Origin: Bacteroidota bacterium | GTDB lineage: Bacteria; Bacteroidota; Bacteroidia; UBA7662 | Assembly: GCA_016868485.1 (NCBI GenBank) | Contig: VGGT01000051.1 | Span: 1 to 10,143 of the forward strand | Reading direction: 5' to 3' | DNA: 10,143 nucleotides | Shown: piece after piece, positions 1 to 7,403 of the stretch | How positions within the stretch are numbered: the stretch's first letter is position 1 | How the letters are laid out: every line of letters starts with the position of its first letter | Notes under the pieces: generated by a model | The model's input: only the letters and a program-made list of their open reading frames with translations | Databases searched by the model: none | Told to the model about the DNA's origin: nothing | Position numbers and translations under genes: made by a program

Positions 1-134
1 TCACAAGCAACTTCAAGCTTGAGTTTTCATAATCAACTTCGCGCTTGAGTTTTCATAATCAACTTCGCGCTTGAGTTTTCATAATCAACTTCGCGCTTGA
101 GTTTTCATAATCAACTTCGCGCTTGAGTTTTCTC
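1..134. repeat. 26-bp tandem repeat array, about five copies
   Basis: Head-to-tail copies lie at 31-56, 57-82, 83-108 and 109-134, and a diverged copy fills about 1-30. The three inner copies are identical; the copy at 109-134 differs only in its last two bases. There are no spacers, so this is a simple tandem repeat. Read on the minus strand, each intact unit is a tiny open frame, ATG through TGA encoding MKTQARS, followed by TT and then the next ATG. The unit is not a multiple of three, so the array cannot be one continuous coding repeat. It lies downstream of purD on purD's strand. No larger ORF or clear terminator hairpin is visible here. Its function is unknown; replication slippage is the simplest origin. 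Confidence 0.95.
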
Positions 135-144
135 AATTTGCTGC

Positions 145-190
145 CCAAATTTGCCTTACCCGCCCAGCCAAATTTGCCTTACCCGCCCAG
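145..190. repeat. 23-bp tandem duplication covering the purD stop codon
   Basis: Two perfect 23-bp copies sit side by side at 145-167 and 168-190. The right-hand copy contains the last codons of purD (Leu-Gly-Gly) and its TAA stop (179-181). The left-hand copy is therefore a duplicated gene end lying just downstream of the stop. Protein length is unaffected. Identity of the copies suggests a recent event. The same kind of duplication occurs at the end of the FKBP gene in this window. Confidence 0.95.
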
Positions 191-1495
191 ATCGAGGCCT
201 ATATCGCGGCGGAAGAAGACCCCTTCGAAGCACAGTTGGTGAACGCGCGCGTAGGCGTTTTTCCGCGCCTCCGACACATCTGCACCGAAGGCCCCTACGG
301 CCAGAACGCGTCCACCGGCGGTTTGCAGACTACCATCGTTGGCTATACGTGTTCCGGCGTGGTAGGTGAGCGCTTGATGGGTATCGCCATAAATCGTGAA
401 GCCTCGGGGATAATCGCCTGGGTAGCCGCCCGACACGAGCATGACGGTGCAGGCGGTTTGGGGATTGGTTTGTAGGCGCTCTGCCTTCAGTGTGCCCCTA
501 CAGGCTGCCACGAGGTGCTGCAGGAGGTCGGATTGAATGCGGGGCACGACTACCTCCGTTTCGGGGTCGCCCAGGCGCACATTGTATTCGATGACGTAGG
601 GATCGTTGCCCACTTTCATGAGACCGAAGAAAACGAATCCGGTGAAGGGGATGTTTTCGGCTTGCAGGCCGGAGAGGGTGCGACGAATCACACGTTCCTC
701 CACACGCGCCATAAATGCCGTATCGGCGAAGGGAACGGGCGAAACGGCACCCATTCCGCCGGTATTGAGGCCGGTATCGCCCTCTCCCACGCGTTTGTAG
801 TCTTTCGCCTCAGGCAGCAGGAGGTAGTTGAGCCCGTCGGTGATCACAAAGGCCGACATTTCGATTCCTTCGAGGAATTCCTCCACCACAACACGACTAC
901 CCGCTGTGCCGAAGCGCTGGTTGATGAGCATATCGCTGAGGGTTTCGCAGGCTTCCTCGGTGGTGGCACAGATGACCACACCCTTCCCTGCAGCTAATCC
1001 ATCGGCTTTCAGCACCACGGGCAGCGGGTGCTCCCTGAGGTAGTCCAAACCCGCCTCAAGTTGCTCGGCAGTGAAGCTGCGGTAGCGCGCCGTGGGAATG
1101 CCATGCCGCGCCATGAATTGCTTGCTGAAGTCTTTGCTTCCCTCCAAGCGGGCACCCGATGCGCCTGGTCCGAAAAAAAGCAGCTCTTGGTGGCCAAATT
1201 CATCGCACAGTCGATCGGATAGGCCGTTCACCAGCGGTTCTTCCGGACCGCAAACCAAGAGGTCGATTTGGTATTGGTGTATGGCGGCCGACACGGCCTC
1301 TGCTTTGGAAGGCACCAAATCGAGGTTTGTGGCCAATAAGGCCGTGCCCGGGTTGCCGGGGGCCACAAAGAGTGCCGAGCAGTGCGGGCTCTGGCTGAGG
1401 GCCTTGGCCAGGGCATGCTCGCGACCGCCTCCCCCCAACAGGAGCACGCGATAGCCGGGTGTTTGTTCGGTGGATGTCGGGTGCATATTGTTCAT
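179..1495 (-). CDS. purD: Phosphoribosylamine-glycine ligase (GAR synthetase)
   Basis: Second step of de novo purine synthesis: ATP-dependent joining of glycine to 5-phosphoribosylamine to give GAR, in the cytosol. The 438-residue product is full length for the family. Visible landmarks are the N-domain GGGGREHAL (about 21-29), GPEEPLV (83-89), the ATP-grasp segments GSKDF (119-123) and KADGLAAGKGVV (163-174), NTGGMGA (244-250), and the family signature NVRLGDPETE (305-314). The C-terminal domain ends FFRRDIGLDLGG. Start: the ATG at 1495 is used here, but a second ATG three codons in (1486) is equally possible because no strong ribosome binding site separates them. It follows fcl by 15 bp on the same strand and is probably cotranscribed with it. 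Its last codons and stop lie inside a 23-bp tandem duplication. Confidence 0.97.
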   Translation of the reverse strand: MNNMHPTSTEQTPGYRVLLLGGGGREHALAKALSQSPHCSALFVAPGNPGTALLATNLDLVPSKAEAVSAAIHQYQIDLLVCGPEEPLVNGLSDRLCDEFGHQELLFFGPGASGARLEGSKDFSKQFMARHGIPTARYRSFTAEQLEAGLDYLREHPLPVVLKADGLAAGKGVVICATTEEACETLSDMLINQRFGTAGSRVVVEEFLEGIEMSAFVITDGLNYLLLPEAKDYKRVGEGDTGLNTGGMGAVSPVPFADTAFMARVEERVIRRTLSGLQAENIPFTGFVFFGLMKVGNDPYVIEYNVRLGDPETEVVVPRIQSDLLQHLVAACRGTLKAERLQTNPQTACTVMLVSGGYPGDYPRGFTIYGDTHQALTYHAGTRIANDGSLQTAGGRVLAVGAFGADVSEARKNAYARVHQLCFEGVFFRRDIGLDLGG

Positions 1496-1510
1496 TTTCT
1501 GTTGACCCCC

Positions 1511-2443
1511 TTATTGAGCGTAGCGTTCCAGAAAATCTTGGTAGGCCAAAGCTATTCCCTCTTCGAGCTGCACCTGGGGCCTGAAACCGAGGGCCATTAA
1601 GCGCGAAGAATCCATCAATTTCCTGGGTGTCCCGTCTGGTTTGTCGGTGTTATAACGCAATACACCTTTGTACCCAATCACACGACCTACGGTGGAGGCC
1701 AATTCGCCTATGCTGAGGTCGCTTCCGAACCCGGCATTGAGGAAGCCGTAGTCGTTGTAGCGCTCCATGACGATGAGGCAGGCCTCTGCCATATCGTCGA
1801 CATACAAAAATTCACGCAGGGGCGTGCCGGTTCCCCAAATCTCAACCTCAGGGGCTCCCGAGCTGTGGGCCTCATGAAATTTGCGGATGAGCGCCGGCAG
1901 CACATGGCTGTTCTCGGGGTGGTAATTGTCGCCCGGACCATACAAGTTGGTGGGCATGATGCTGGTGAATTGACTGCCGTATTGGGCGCGGTAGGCATCA
2001 CACATCTTGATGCCGGCGATTTTGGCGATGGCGTAGGGCTCATTGGTGGCCTCTAAATAGCCCGAAAGCAGCGATTCTTCTTGGAGTGGTTGGGGTGCCA
2101 ACCGTGGATAAATGCAACTGCTTCCCAGAAAAAGGAGCTTTTTAACGCCGTGGAGGTGACTCTGGTGGATGACATTGGCCTGTATCATCAGGTTATCATA
2201 GAGGAATTCCGCACGAAGTGTGTTGTTGGCATGTATGCCGCCTACTTTGGCGGCCGCGAGGAACACGTATTCGGGTTTTTCTTGGCTGAAGAAATGGGCT
2301 ACTGCCGACTGATCGCGCAGGTCGAGTTCGCTGCTGCTTCGGAGAATGAACTGGTGGTGCCCCCGTTTTTTGAGGGCACGTACCAATGCGGAGCCGACCA
2401 TTCCGTTGTGTCCGGCTATGTAGATGCGTGAATCGATGTGCAT
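1511..2443 (-). CDS. fcl: GDP-L-fucose synthase (epimerase/reductase)
   Basis: NADPH-dependent 3,5-epimerase and 4-reductase that turns GDP-4-keto-6-deoxy-D-mannose into GDP-L-fucose, a cytosolic precursor for surface glycans. The 310-residue length matches the family. It is an extended short-chain dehydrogenase with an N-terminal Rossmann motif [10 protein letters not shown] (11-20). Catalytic residues are Ser108-Ser109-Cys110 (GSSCIYP), the YxxxK pair Tyr137 and Lys141, and His180 in [12 protein letters not shown]. These line up with Ser107, Cys109, Tyr136, Lys140 and His179 of E. coli WcaG with a one-residue offset. The partner GDP-mannose 4,6-dehydratase gene (gmd) is not in the window. 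A promoter-like TATTTTTG lies 26 bp before the ATG. The downstream neighbour purD is metabolically unrelated. Confidence 0.96.
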   Translation of the reverse strand: MHIDSRIYIAGHNGMVGSALVRALKKRGHHQFILRSSSELDLRDQSAVAHFFSQEKPEYVFLAAAKVGGIHANNTLRAEFLYDNLMIQANVIHQSHLHGVKKLLFLGSSCIYPRLAPQPLQEESLLSGYLEATNEPYAIAKIAGIKMCDAYRAQYGSQFTSIMPTNLYGPGDNYHPENSHVLPALIRKFHEAHSSGAPEVEIWGTGTPLREFLYVDDMAEACLIVMERYNDYGFLNAGFGSDLSIGELASTVGRVIGYKGVLRYNTDKPDGTPRKLMDSSRLMALGFRPQVQLEEGIALAYQDFLERYAQ

Positions 2444-2469
2444 GGGTAGAGGGCTAAAATCTTGGTGCG

Positions 2470-2477
2470 CAAAAATA
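2470..2477 (-). promoter_or_regulatory. Possible Bacteroidota -7 promoter box for fcl-purD
   Basis: On the minus strand the sequence TATTTTTG fits the Bacteroidota -7 consensus TAnnTTTG, 26 bp upstream of the fcl ATG, which would leave a short leader of roughly 20 nt. No convincing -33 TTTG element is seen at the usual distance, and the T-run could equally be the tail of a terminator for ric. Confidence 0.35.
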
Positions 2478-2499
2478 GGGGTTTCCGCTGGGGAAGCCC
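2471..2499 (-). terminator. Weak candidate intrinsic terminator after ric
   Basis: On the minus strand, 2499-2492 (GGGCTTCC) can pair with 2486-2479 (GGAAACCC) around a 5-nt loop, with one C-A mismatch, and is followed by CTATTTTT. It lies about 50 bp past the ric stop. The 8-bp arm GGAAGCCC on the plus strand occurs again at 2506-2513, so other foldings exist. The same T-run may instead be the fcl promoter box. Confidence 0.25.
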
Positions 2500-2551
2500 A
2501 TATACGGAAGCCCTAATGGGTTTTTTTCATCGGAAATTTTCCTGTATGGCT

Positions 2552-3295
2552 TTAGTGGGCCTTCAGGCTTCGGAATACCTCAGATTCGAGGCGAAGCACC
2601 AACGGAAGCAAATGATCCGTTTCTAGGGATTCGTGTTGATCGGTTCGGTACCTCAATTCTTCTATTTGGTGGCGCAGTCTTGTGCGCACCAGATCGCTGT
2701 CGTGGGGGGCCCCATCGGCCAACTGCTGTTCTATTTGATTCAAGAAGCCACTGTCTTCGTCCATTTCCAGAATTCGGCATAAACTTTCGCCGTTGCGCAG
2801 CAGCTGTTCCTCATCGATCCCCGAGGCAAGGCCGTGTGAACGCACCAACATCAATTGTTCGATATAGGGAAACAACTCGTCTTGCTCGCGGAGGATGTGT
2901 TCCGATAGGGCAGCCCTGTATTGGGCAAACGACAGGTGAAGTTCATCCCACACAATCGATTCGTGGCCGTGGTGGCGGCTCATCTCCTTCATCAAATCGG
3001 CGATTTGCGGCAGGTGTTGGGTAAGAATTTGGTGGTGCTCATGCCGCAGGCGCTCGAGGAGGTGATCAATTCCATCGATGCCCTCGAAGGCCTGCAGCTC
3101 GTAGGCCGCACCAACCAATTGATCAATTGCTGCCTGAAGCTCGTCTAGGTTGAGTTTTACGATTTCGGCGATATCACCCAAGGTGTCGCAACGGATGATT
3201 GCCGCATCGGGAACCCCCATTTTGTTCAATACACCGGCCGCAATGGGCAATTGCTGCAGCAAATCGCAGACATTGGTGTGTGGATATAGGGTCAT
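2552..3295 (-). CDS. ric: RIC/ScdA/YtfE-like di-iron protein (repair of iron centres), atypical N-domain
   Basis: The 247-residue product resembles the RIC family of hemerythrin-like di-iron proteins, which restore iron-sulfur clusters damaged by nitric oxide or peroxide in the cytosol. Candidate ligands fit the family pattern: RHEHH (His85/87/88), HHGH (His108-111), His133 with Glu137 in HILREQDELFP, His209, and His221 with Glu225 in HESLETDHLLP. The N-terminal ~60 residues look like the ScdA_N domain in length and helical pattern (NVCDLLQQLP, GVLNKMGV). However, the usual adjacent-cysteine motif (DFCCGG type) is absent: the matching stretch reads GVPDAAIIRCDTLGD. ATG at 3295 is the only plausible start. 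A 20-bp dyad lies 5 bp upstream of it. The gene is on the same strand as the large nuclease, 45 bp after it, but probably has its own control. Confidence 0.82.
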   Translation of the reverse strand: MTLYPHTNVCDLLQQLPIAAGVLNKMGVPDAAIIRCDTLGDIAEIVKLNLDELQAAIDQLVGAAYELQAFEGIDGIDHLLERLRHEHHQILTQHLPQIADLMKEMSRHHGHESIVWDELHLSFAQYRAALSEHILREQDELFPYIEQLMLVRSHGLASGIDEEQLLRNGESLCRILEMDEDSGFLNQIEQQLADGAPHDSDLVRTRLRHQIEELRYRTDQHESLETDHLLPLVLRLESEVFRSLKAH

Positions 3296-3300
3296 TGGGT

Positions 3301-3320
3301 GTTGTTAACCTAATGACAAC
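3301..3320. promoter_or_regulatory. 20-bp dyad upstream of ric, CRP/FNR-like operator candidate
   Basis: Half-sites GTTGTTA and TGACAAC are separated by 6 bp; six of the seven positions are symmetric. The inner TGTTA-N6-TGACA has the layout of CRP/FNR-superfamily sites (TGTGA-N6-TCACA). NO-sensing members of that superfamily (HcpR, DNR types) are known to control iron-repair and NO-detoxification genes. The site ends only 5 bp before the ric ATG, so a repressor role or a leader hairpin would fit better than classical activation. Confidence 0.45.
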
Positions 3321-3340
3321 AACGAAGTAGGCGTTTGGTT

Positions 3341-6300
3341 TTACCCGGTGCGACCAATTTTTAGGTAGTGGAGTTGCTTTCCCTGATTGATTCTTAGGAT
3401 GAGGGCTCCTTGACGCAGGTATTCGTTGGGGATTGGCCATGCCCCGTCGACCACCGGATGCAGCCTGCTGAGGAGTGCGCCTTTTGGATCGTAGATCTGT
3501 ACTTCGGCGCCGGTTTGCAGGCCCATCACCTGGATTCCGGCTTCGGAATGCAGCAGATAGGGTCGGAGCGTTTCTATACGGTCGCTGGTGGCGCTGCTCA
3601 TCAGGGATAGATCACCTAAATGTAGGAAGAACCGTTGGTGAATACCGGGTGAGGGTATGTGGCAGCGGGCGGGCGCCTGGAGCAGGTCGTACCATTGGCC
3701 CTCGAGCCGATCTTCGAGCCAAATACCGAAGTTGTTGCTTGCGGTGCCTGTGTTGCCAGCGGGCCCTGTGGTGCTTGCAGAGCCAGTGTGGCCAGTGGTG
3801 CCTGTGTGGCCCGCGGGGCTTGCGGCTGAAGGGATTTGAGGGCCTGAATTCCATCCCCCAGAAGCGGATACCGGCAGGTTGTGCAGGGAATCGATCGCGA
3901 AAACAACCGATCCGGCTTGTTGAATGGAGAGGCCGATGGGGAAGGTTGTGGGGGTGCCCTGCATGGGCCAATCGACTGCCTGTATGGCGAGGGCTTGTTG
4001 CGCGCCGTATGTCCACACCGCCAAAGGAGCCTGCATACCCCAGCGCGGAGCGTCGTAGCGGGGGTCGAAAGAAAAGCTGGCATCGGGGCGCAGCACAACG
4101 GCTGTTTGTGCGAAGGCTCTATCCGGCAGGCTGGTGTCGGCCCCACGAATCCCAATCCACAATCGTCCGATGGATGGTGGTGTTTGTGGACCTGTTGAAT
4201 GGCTGTTGCCAGCGGAAACCGTGCGCAACAAGGCTCCCCCGCCCGTGGCGGTTAACCGCATAGACGGACGGAACCATGCTTGTCCTGTTTGGGTGCCTCC
4301 GGGCACGAAAAAGCCTTGTCCGATCCCAAGGCTACCGTCGGGAATGGTTGCACCCGCGCCCCCATTGGATCCGCTGCCAGCGACGCCTGTTCCACCGGCC
4401 CATACGGCATAATCGGTACCCGAAAGATGGGATTGCAAGGCGGAGGTCTGCTGGTCCCATAGGTAAATAGCACTTCCGAGTACTCCACTTCCGGCGATCC
4501 CATTGGCGTTTAGAAAGGAATCGGCTGAAATGGGCGCGGGATAGGGATTTCCCAGAAGGTAGTAGCCGAGTGGACTGCCGACAGCGACCGATACCGGGCC
4601 TTGATGGGGAACTCCGGTGAAGGTGGCCAGGGCGCCTGCCTCTACGGCATATCCATGTCCGCCCACCATAACGCCTGTGGCCGGCACGGGATTCCACCCC
4701 ACCTGACCATAACTACCCCCGTTATAGGAGCGAATGCCGGCTGGGCGTGCCGTAGGGAAGCTTTGCAAGAGGTCGGCCCCCGCCACCGGTGTCGACCAAA
4801 GGTTCAGCATGCCGGGTTGGGTGTGGCCCCACCGCAGAACACGAAAGTGACCGGTGCCTGTGAGCATCAAAGTGTCGACCGGAATGAAGCGGCTGCCATC
4901 ATTCATCACCACCAAGCCGTCGTTGTGCCATTGTTCAGGAAGCGCCACGGCTCCGCTGTCGAGCCGCAGGGCAGCGCCAGGGGCAATGGAGAGGCCGGAT
5001 TGTGGCCACCATCCCCCTACACGCGCTTCTCCTGAGGCGATGAGGGGTCGATCGATCAAACGAGGCACAAATCCCAAACTCCACAGTGCAGGGTTGTTCC
5101 ATTGGCCCAGACCTTGGAATCGATTCTGCACCACTTGGGCGGTCCATACGGTGGTGAGGGTGGCCAGTGAACCGCTTAGCCCGGTTTGTGCACTGAGGGT
5201 ACCGTTTCGTACCCCTTCGGTACCCCATTGGAGTTCCAACAGGAGGTCAATGCTGCTTCCTGGGGCTATGGTGGCCGTTGTTGAACCCACATAAACAGCC
5301 CCGCCTGTTGCTTGTATTTGGCTTAGGTTGATGGGGGACGTGCCAAGATTTACCACAGGAATACGCAACAGTCGGCGCTCACCGGGTAATGTTTGTCCTG
5401 CGCGCACGGTGTCGGGCACGTAGTAGGCCTGCACACTGGGGGTGGTTGGACTTGATAAACTTCCACCGATGCGATCGAGGAAGGCGGGGTAATCAATAAA
5501 GGGGTTCCTGTTTTGTTGATAAATGGCCACGTCGTTGTTTCGCTGTCGTTGGATGGTGCCTGGGGGGTATTGAATCAGCCATTGTCGATAGGTTTGCTCC
5601 ATAGCCGTTGTCATGTAGCTGAGGTCGACGCCTGCAGTACTGTTGTAGCGCAAACGGAAGTAGAGCATCGCCGCTGCCGCCGCTGTTTTGTGTTCGTTGC
5701 GTGGTTCGAAGGTGCTGCTGTTGGCTTTGGATCCACCGAGGTAGGTCAGGGTTGGGTTCATCACCCAGTCGAGAGGCTTATTCCCCCGGGCCGTGTTGGT
5801 GCTGGCATCGGCAATGAAAATGTGGTGGAGGTCGCTCTGCATGGGCTCTGCCGAGGCACCAAAGCTCTGGGGCCAGGTGTGCTCGGTATTCATTTCATAG
5901 GGTGCGTTGTTGAGGGTGGTGGTATTGAAAGCCGTAGCTGTGTATGAGATGGTTCGCCCGGTGTATATGCATTCGTTTTTGTAGGGGTTCACATGGTTTG
6001 GTTCCCTTCCGTTTACCTTCCAATTGTCGATGATGCCAAACATGCGCAGGCGTGCGTTGTTGGTGCCGGTATAGCCCAGGCTGGTGTAGGGCGATGAAAC
6101 CCTCTGCTGAAGGGCCGTCACGAGTGCCGCTCCCTGTAGGTTTTGGGAGGGGTCATAGTATGTTAGACTGTACCGACCTTGTCCACTCAGCTGCACCCCA
6201 ACCGGGCCGCTGCCTCCGTCGGGTTGAAGCAGCAGAGTCCCCGTATGCTCGATGTTATGAATGGGCTTGAAATAAACCCGGATGCGGATGCTGTCGCCTG

Positions 6301-7378
6301 CGGCAAGGGTAAACAGACTATCAGGCGTGTTGAATGCCTGATTTAGGGGTGGCGCATAGGTCTTTGCCCGCACTTGATGTGCCCTTGGCCCGTCGTTGAT
6401 GACCCACAACAGGAGACTATCGCGTTGAAGCTCGTTGGTGGGTTGAAAGGAATGCTGGCTGATGCGGGTGCGTATGCCTGTAATGCTGAGGCTGCCGTAG
6501 GGTGGCACGACGCCTCCACCCCCCCCTGTACCACCGCCCCCGCCTGTGCCCCCTCCGCCACTGCTTCCCCCGCTTGTGCTCCCCATTACCCTAAAGTTGT
6601 TGAACCTCAGGTTGCCCGTCCCGCTCGATTGGTGAGCCCAAAGCCGAAGATAAAGTACGGATACGCCACCCGATGGGAGATTTTGCCCCACAACGATGGA
6701 ATCGAGTGTATTGACGTCGGTCGATCCGATGCTCCCACCCGCCACAAGGGTGGTTGACTGATTGATGAAGCTGTCTGTACTGCTCTGAAGGGTAAATTGG
6801 GTGGGGCCCGTACTCGTTCGACCCAACCGAAGGCTGATCTGGGTAAGGTTGAGTTGCCGTCCACCCGTGGCGCGCACGACCCATTGAATAAATTTGCCGT
6901 TGCTGCTGAAGGCGCCGGTGCTCCACGATGCGGCATAGCCGATGCGCAATCCACCGCCATCGGTACCGTTCTGATAGAGTATGCTGCCCGAGCTGAGTTG
7001 GAGGGGGTCGGCCGAAACTGTAGTGTCGTAAAGGAGTGCCGTATTACGGTCTTCCAAGTCATAGAGAGCGAGCAACTGTTGTGCGGAAACACTGCAGGGG
7101 ATCCCAAGTGCGAGCCCAAGTACGAGCTTGAGTATGAACCCAAGACCGGGCTTAAGTGCGGGCTTGAGTGTGAACCCAGGTGCGGGCTTGAGTGTGAACC
7201 CAAGAGCGAACCCAAGAATAGGCTTGAGTGCGAACCCAGGTGCGGGCCCAAGAATAGGCTTGAGTGTGAACCCAGGTGCGGGCTTGAGTGCGAACCCAAG
7301 AGCGAACCCAAGAATAGGCTTGAGTGCGAACCCAAGAGCGGGCCCAAGAATCCGCCAGAAAATAGGTCGACGCGGCAT
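3341..7378 (-). CDS. Very large secreted endonuclease I, probable T9SS cargo
   Basis: About 1345 residues. The ATG at 7378 gives MPRRPIFWR, a positively charged N-region; a TTG at 7387 is possible but less likely. Order of parts: a long export signal built of 21 four-residue repeats (9-92) with a probable cleavage SVSA/QQ near 99; a beta-rich domain (100-265); a Gly/Thr linker (266-293); a choice-of-anchor-D/ASH-like Ig domain (about 297-402); the endonuclease I domain (about 405-640); then a beta-rich T9SS-cargo region with LLGNPYP and IGQGFFV; a Gly/Thr-rich low-complexity stretch (about 1180-1218); and a C-terminal ~65-residue segment resembling a T9SS type A sorting domain. Nuclease motifs are NTEHTWPQS (His500 candidate base), DLHHIF, FEPRNEHKTAAAAAMLYFR, and RNNDVAIYQQNRNPFIDYP. 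It should be a non-specific DNA/RNA-degrading enzyme outside the cell or anchored on its surface. The tail ends KIGRTG rather than the usual short basic end. Confidence 0.9.
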   Translation of the reverse strand: MPRRPIFWRILGPALGFALKPILGFALGFALKPAPGFTLKPILGPAPGFALKPILGFALGFTLKPAPGFTLKPALKPGLGFILKLVLGLALGIPCSVSAQQLLALYDLEDRNTALLYDTTVSADPLQLSSGSILYQNGTDGGGLRIGYAASWSTGAFSSNGKFIQWVVRATGGRQLNLTQISLRLGRTSTGPTQFTLQSSTDSFINQSTTLVAGGSIGSTDVNTLDSIVVGQNLPSGGVSVLYLRLWAHQSSGTGNLRFNNFRVMGSTSGGSSGGGGTGGGGGTGGGGGVVPPYGSLSITGIRTRISQHSFQPTNELQRDSLLLWVINDGPRAHQVRAKTYAPPLNQAFNTPDSLFTLAAGDSIRIRVYFKPIHNIEHTGTLLLQPDGGSGPVGVQLSGQGRYSLTYYDPSQNLQGAALVTALQQRVSSPYTSLGYTGTNNARLRMFGIIDNWKVNGREPNHVNPYKNECIYTGRTISYTATAFNTTTLNNAPYEMNTEHTWPQSFGASAEPMQSDLHHIFIADASTNTARGNKPLDWVMNPTLTYLGGSKANSSTFEPRNEHKTAAAAAMLYFRLRYNSTAGVDLSYMTTAMEQTYRQWLIQYPPGTIQRQRNNDVAIYQQNRNPFIDYPAFLDRIGGSLSSPTTPSVQAYYVPDTVRAGQTLPGERRLLRIPVVNLGTSPINLSQIQATGGAVYVGSTTATIAPGSSIDLLLELQWGTEGVRNGTLSAQTGLSGSLATLTTVWTAQVVQNRFQGLGQWNNPALWSLGFVPRLIDRPLIASGEARVGGWWPQSGLSIAPGAALRLDSGAVALPEQWHNDGLVVMNDGSRFIPVDTLMLTGTGHFRVLRWGHTQPGMLNLWSTPVAGADLLQSFPTARPAGIRSYNGGSYGQVGWNPVPATGVMVGGHGYAVEAGALATFTGVPHQGPVSVAVGSPLGYYLLGNPYPAPISADSFLNANGIAGSGVLGSAIYLWDQQTSALQSHLSGTDYAVWAGGTGVAGSGSNGGAGATIPDGSLGIGQGFFVPGGTQTGQAWFRPSMRLTATGGGALLRTVSAGNSHSTGPQTPPSIGRLWIGIRGADTSLPDRAFAQTAVVLRPDASFSFDPRYDAPRWGMQAPLAVWTYGAQQALAIQAVDWPMQGTPTTFPIGLSIQQAGSVVFAIDSLHNLPVSASGGWNSGPQIPSAASPAGHTGTTGHTGSASTTGPAGNTGTASNNFGIWLEDRLEGQWYDLLQAPARCHIPSPGIHQRFFLHLGDLSLMSSATSDRIETLRPYLLHSEAGIQVMGLQTGAEVQIYDPKGALLSRLHPVVDGAWPIPNEYLRQGALILRINQGKQLHYLKIGRTG
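3727..3840 (-). repeat. Collagen-like Gly/Thr low-complexity segment of the nuclease
   Basis: This stretch encodes repeated GHTGTTGHTG and GPAGNTGTAS-like residues, based on imperfect 9-bp units with frequent Gly at every third position. It separates the beta-rich region from the sorting domain and is probably a flexible linker. The Gly-X-Y register is broken several times, so a true collagen triple helix is unlikely. Confidence 0.7.
6500..6583 (-). repeat. 18-bp repeats encoding a Gly/Thr linker, with an 8-G tract
   Basis: Imperfect 18-bp units at about 6513-6530, 6531-6548 and 6549-6566 encode GGGGTG-type hexapeptides joining the N-terminal beta domain to the Ig-like domain. Positions 6519-6526 are eight consecutive C on the plus strand (eight G in the coding strand), located before the catalytic domain. 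Confidence 0.85.
7103..7354 (-). repeat. 21 copies of a 12-bp unit within the nuclease export signal
   Basis: Tiling from 7103 gives 21 consecutive 12-mers of two related types, cccaag/cccagg-starting and cttgag-starting, several of them identical. In the gene's frame each gives a four-residue unit of the form [FP]-[AIT]-[LP]-[KG], for example FALK, PILG, FALG, PAPG, FTLK. The last two units before the predicted cleavage site read LVLG and LALG and look like a normal hydrophobic core. The array separates the Arg-rich N-region from that core, so the export signal is about 99 residues instead of the usual 20-30. Confidence 0.95.
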
Positions 7379-7403
7379 AACGCGCAAAATACGAAGATTT
7401 AAA

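Noticed and set aside
1..134. CRISPR array
   Set aside because: Units are contiguous 26-bp copies with no variable spacers and no cas genes nearby.
515..997. Plus-strand open frame of about 160 codons
   Set aside because: Antisense shadow of purD; its His/Gly-rich composition has no family resemblance.
2506..2527. Plus-strand hairpin-like GCCC-TAAT-GGGT followed by seven T as a terminator
   Set aside because: No plus-strand gene ends here, and the stem is only about five pairs.
3475..4263. Plus-strand open frame of about 260 codons
   Set aside because: Cys/Arg/Trp-rich shadow with no domain, lying inside the well-supported nuclease gene.
31..7354. Common origin of the 26-bp array and the nuclease 12-bp array, because both contain CTTGAGT
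   Set aside because: The shared string is only seven or so bases, the periods differ, and the surrounding bases do not align.
6797..7402. Plus-strand open frame of about 200 codons rich in ECEP-type repeats
   Set aside because: It is the antisense reading of the nuclease 12-bp array; the period of 12 keeps several frames open, and the minus frame is supported by recognisable domains.
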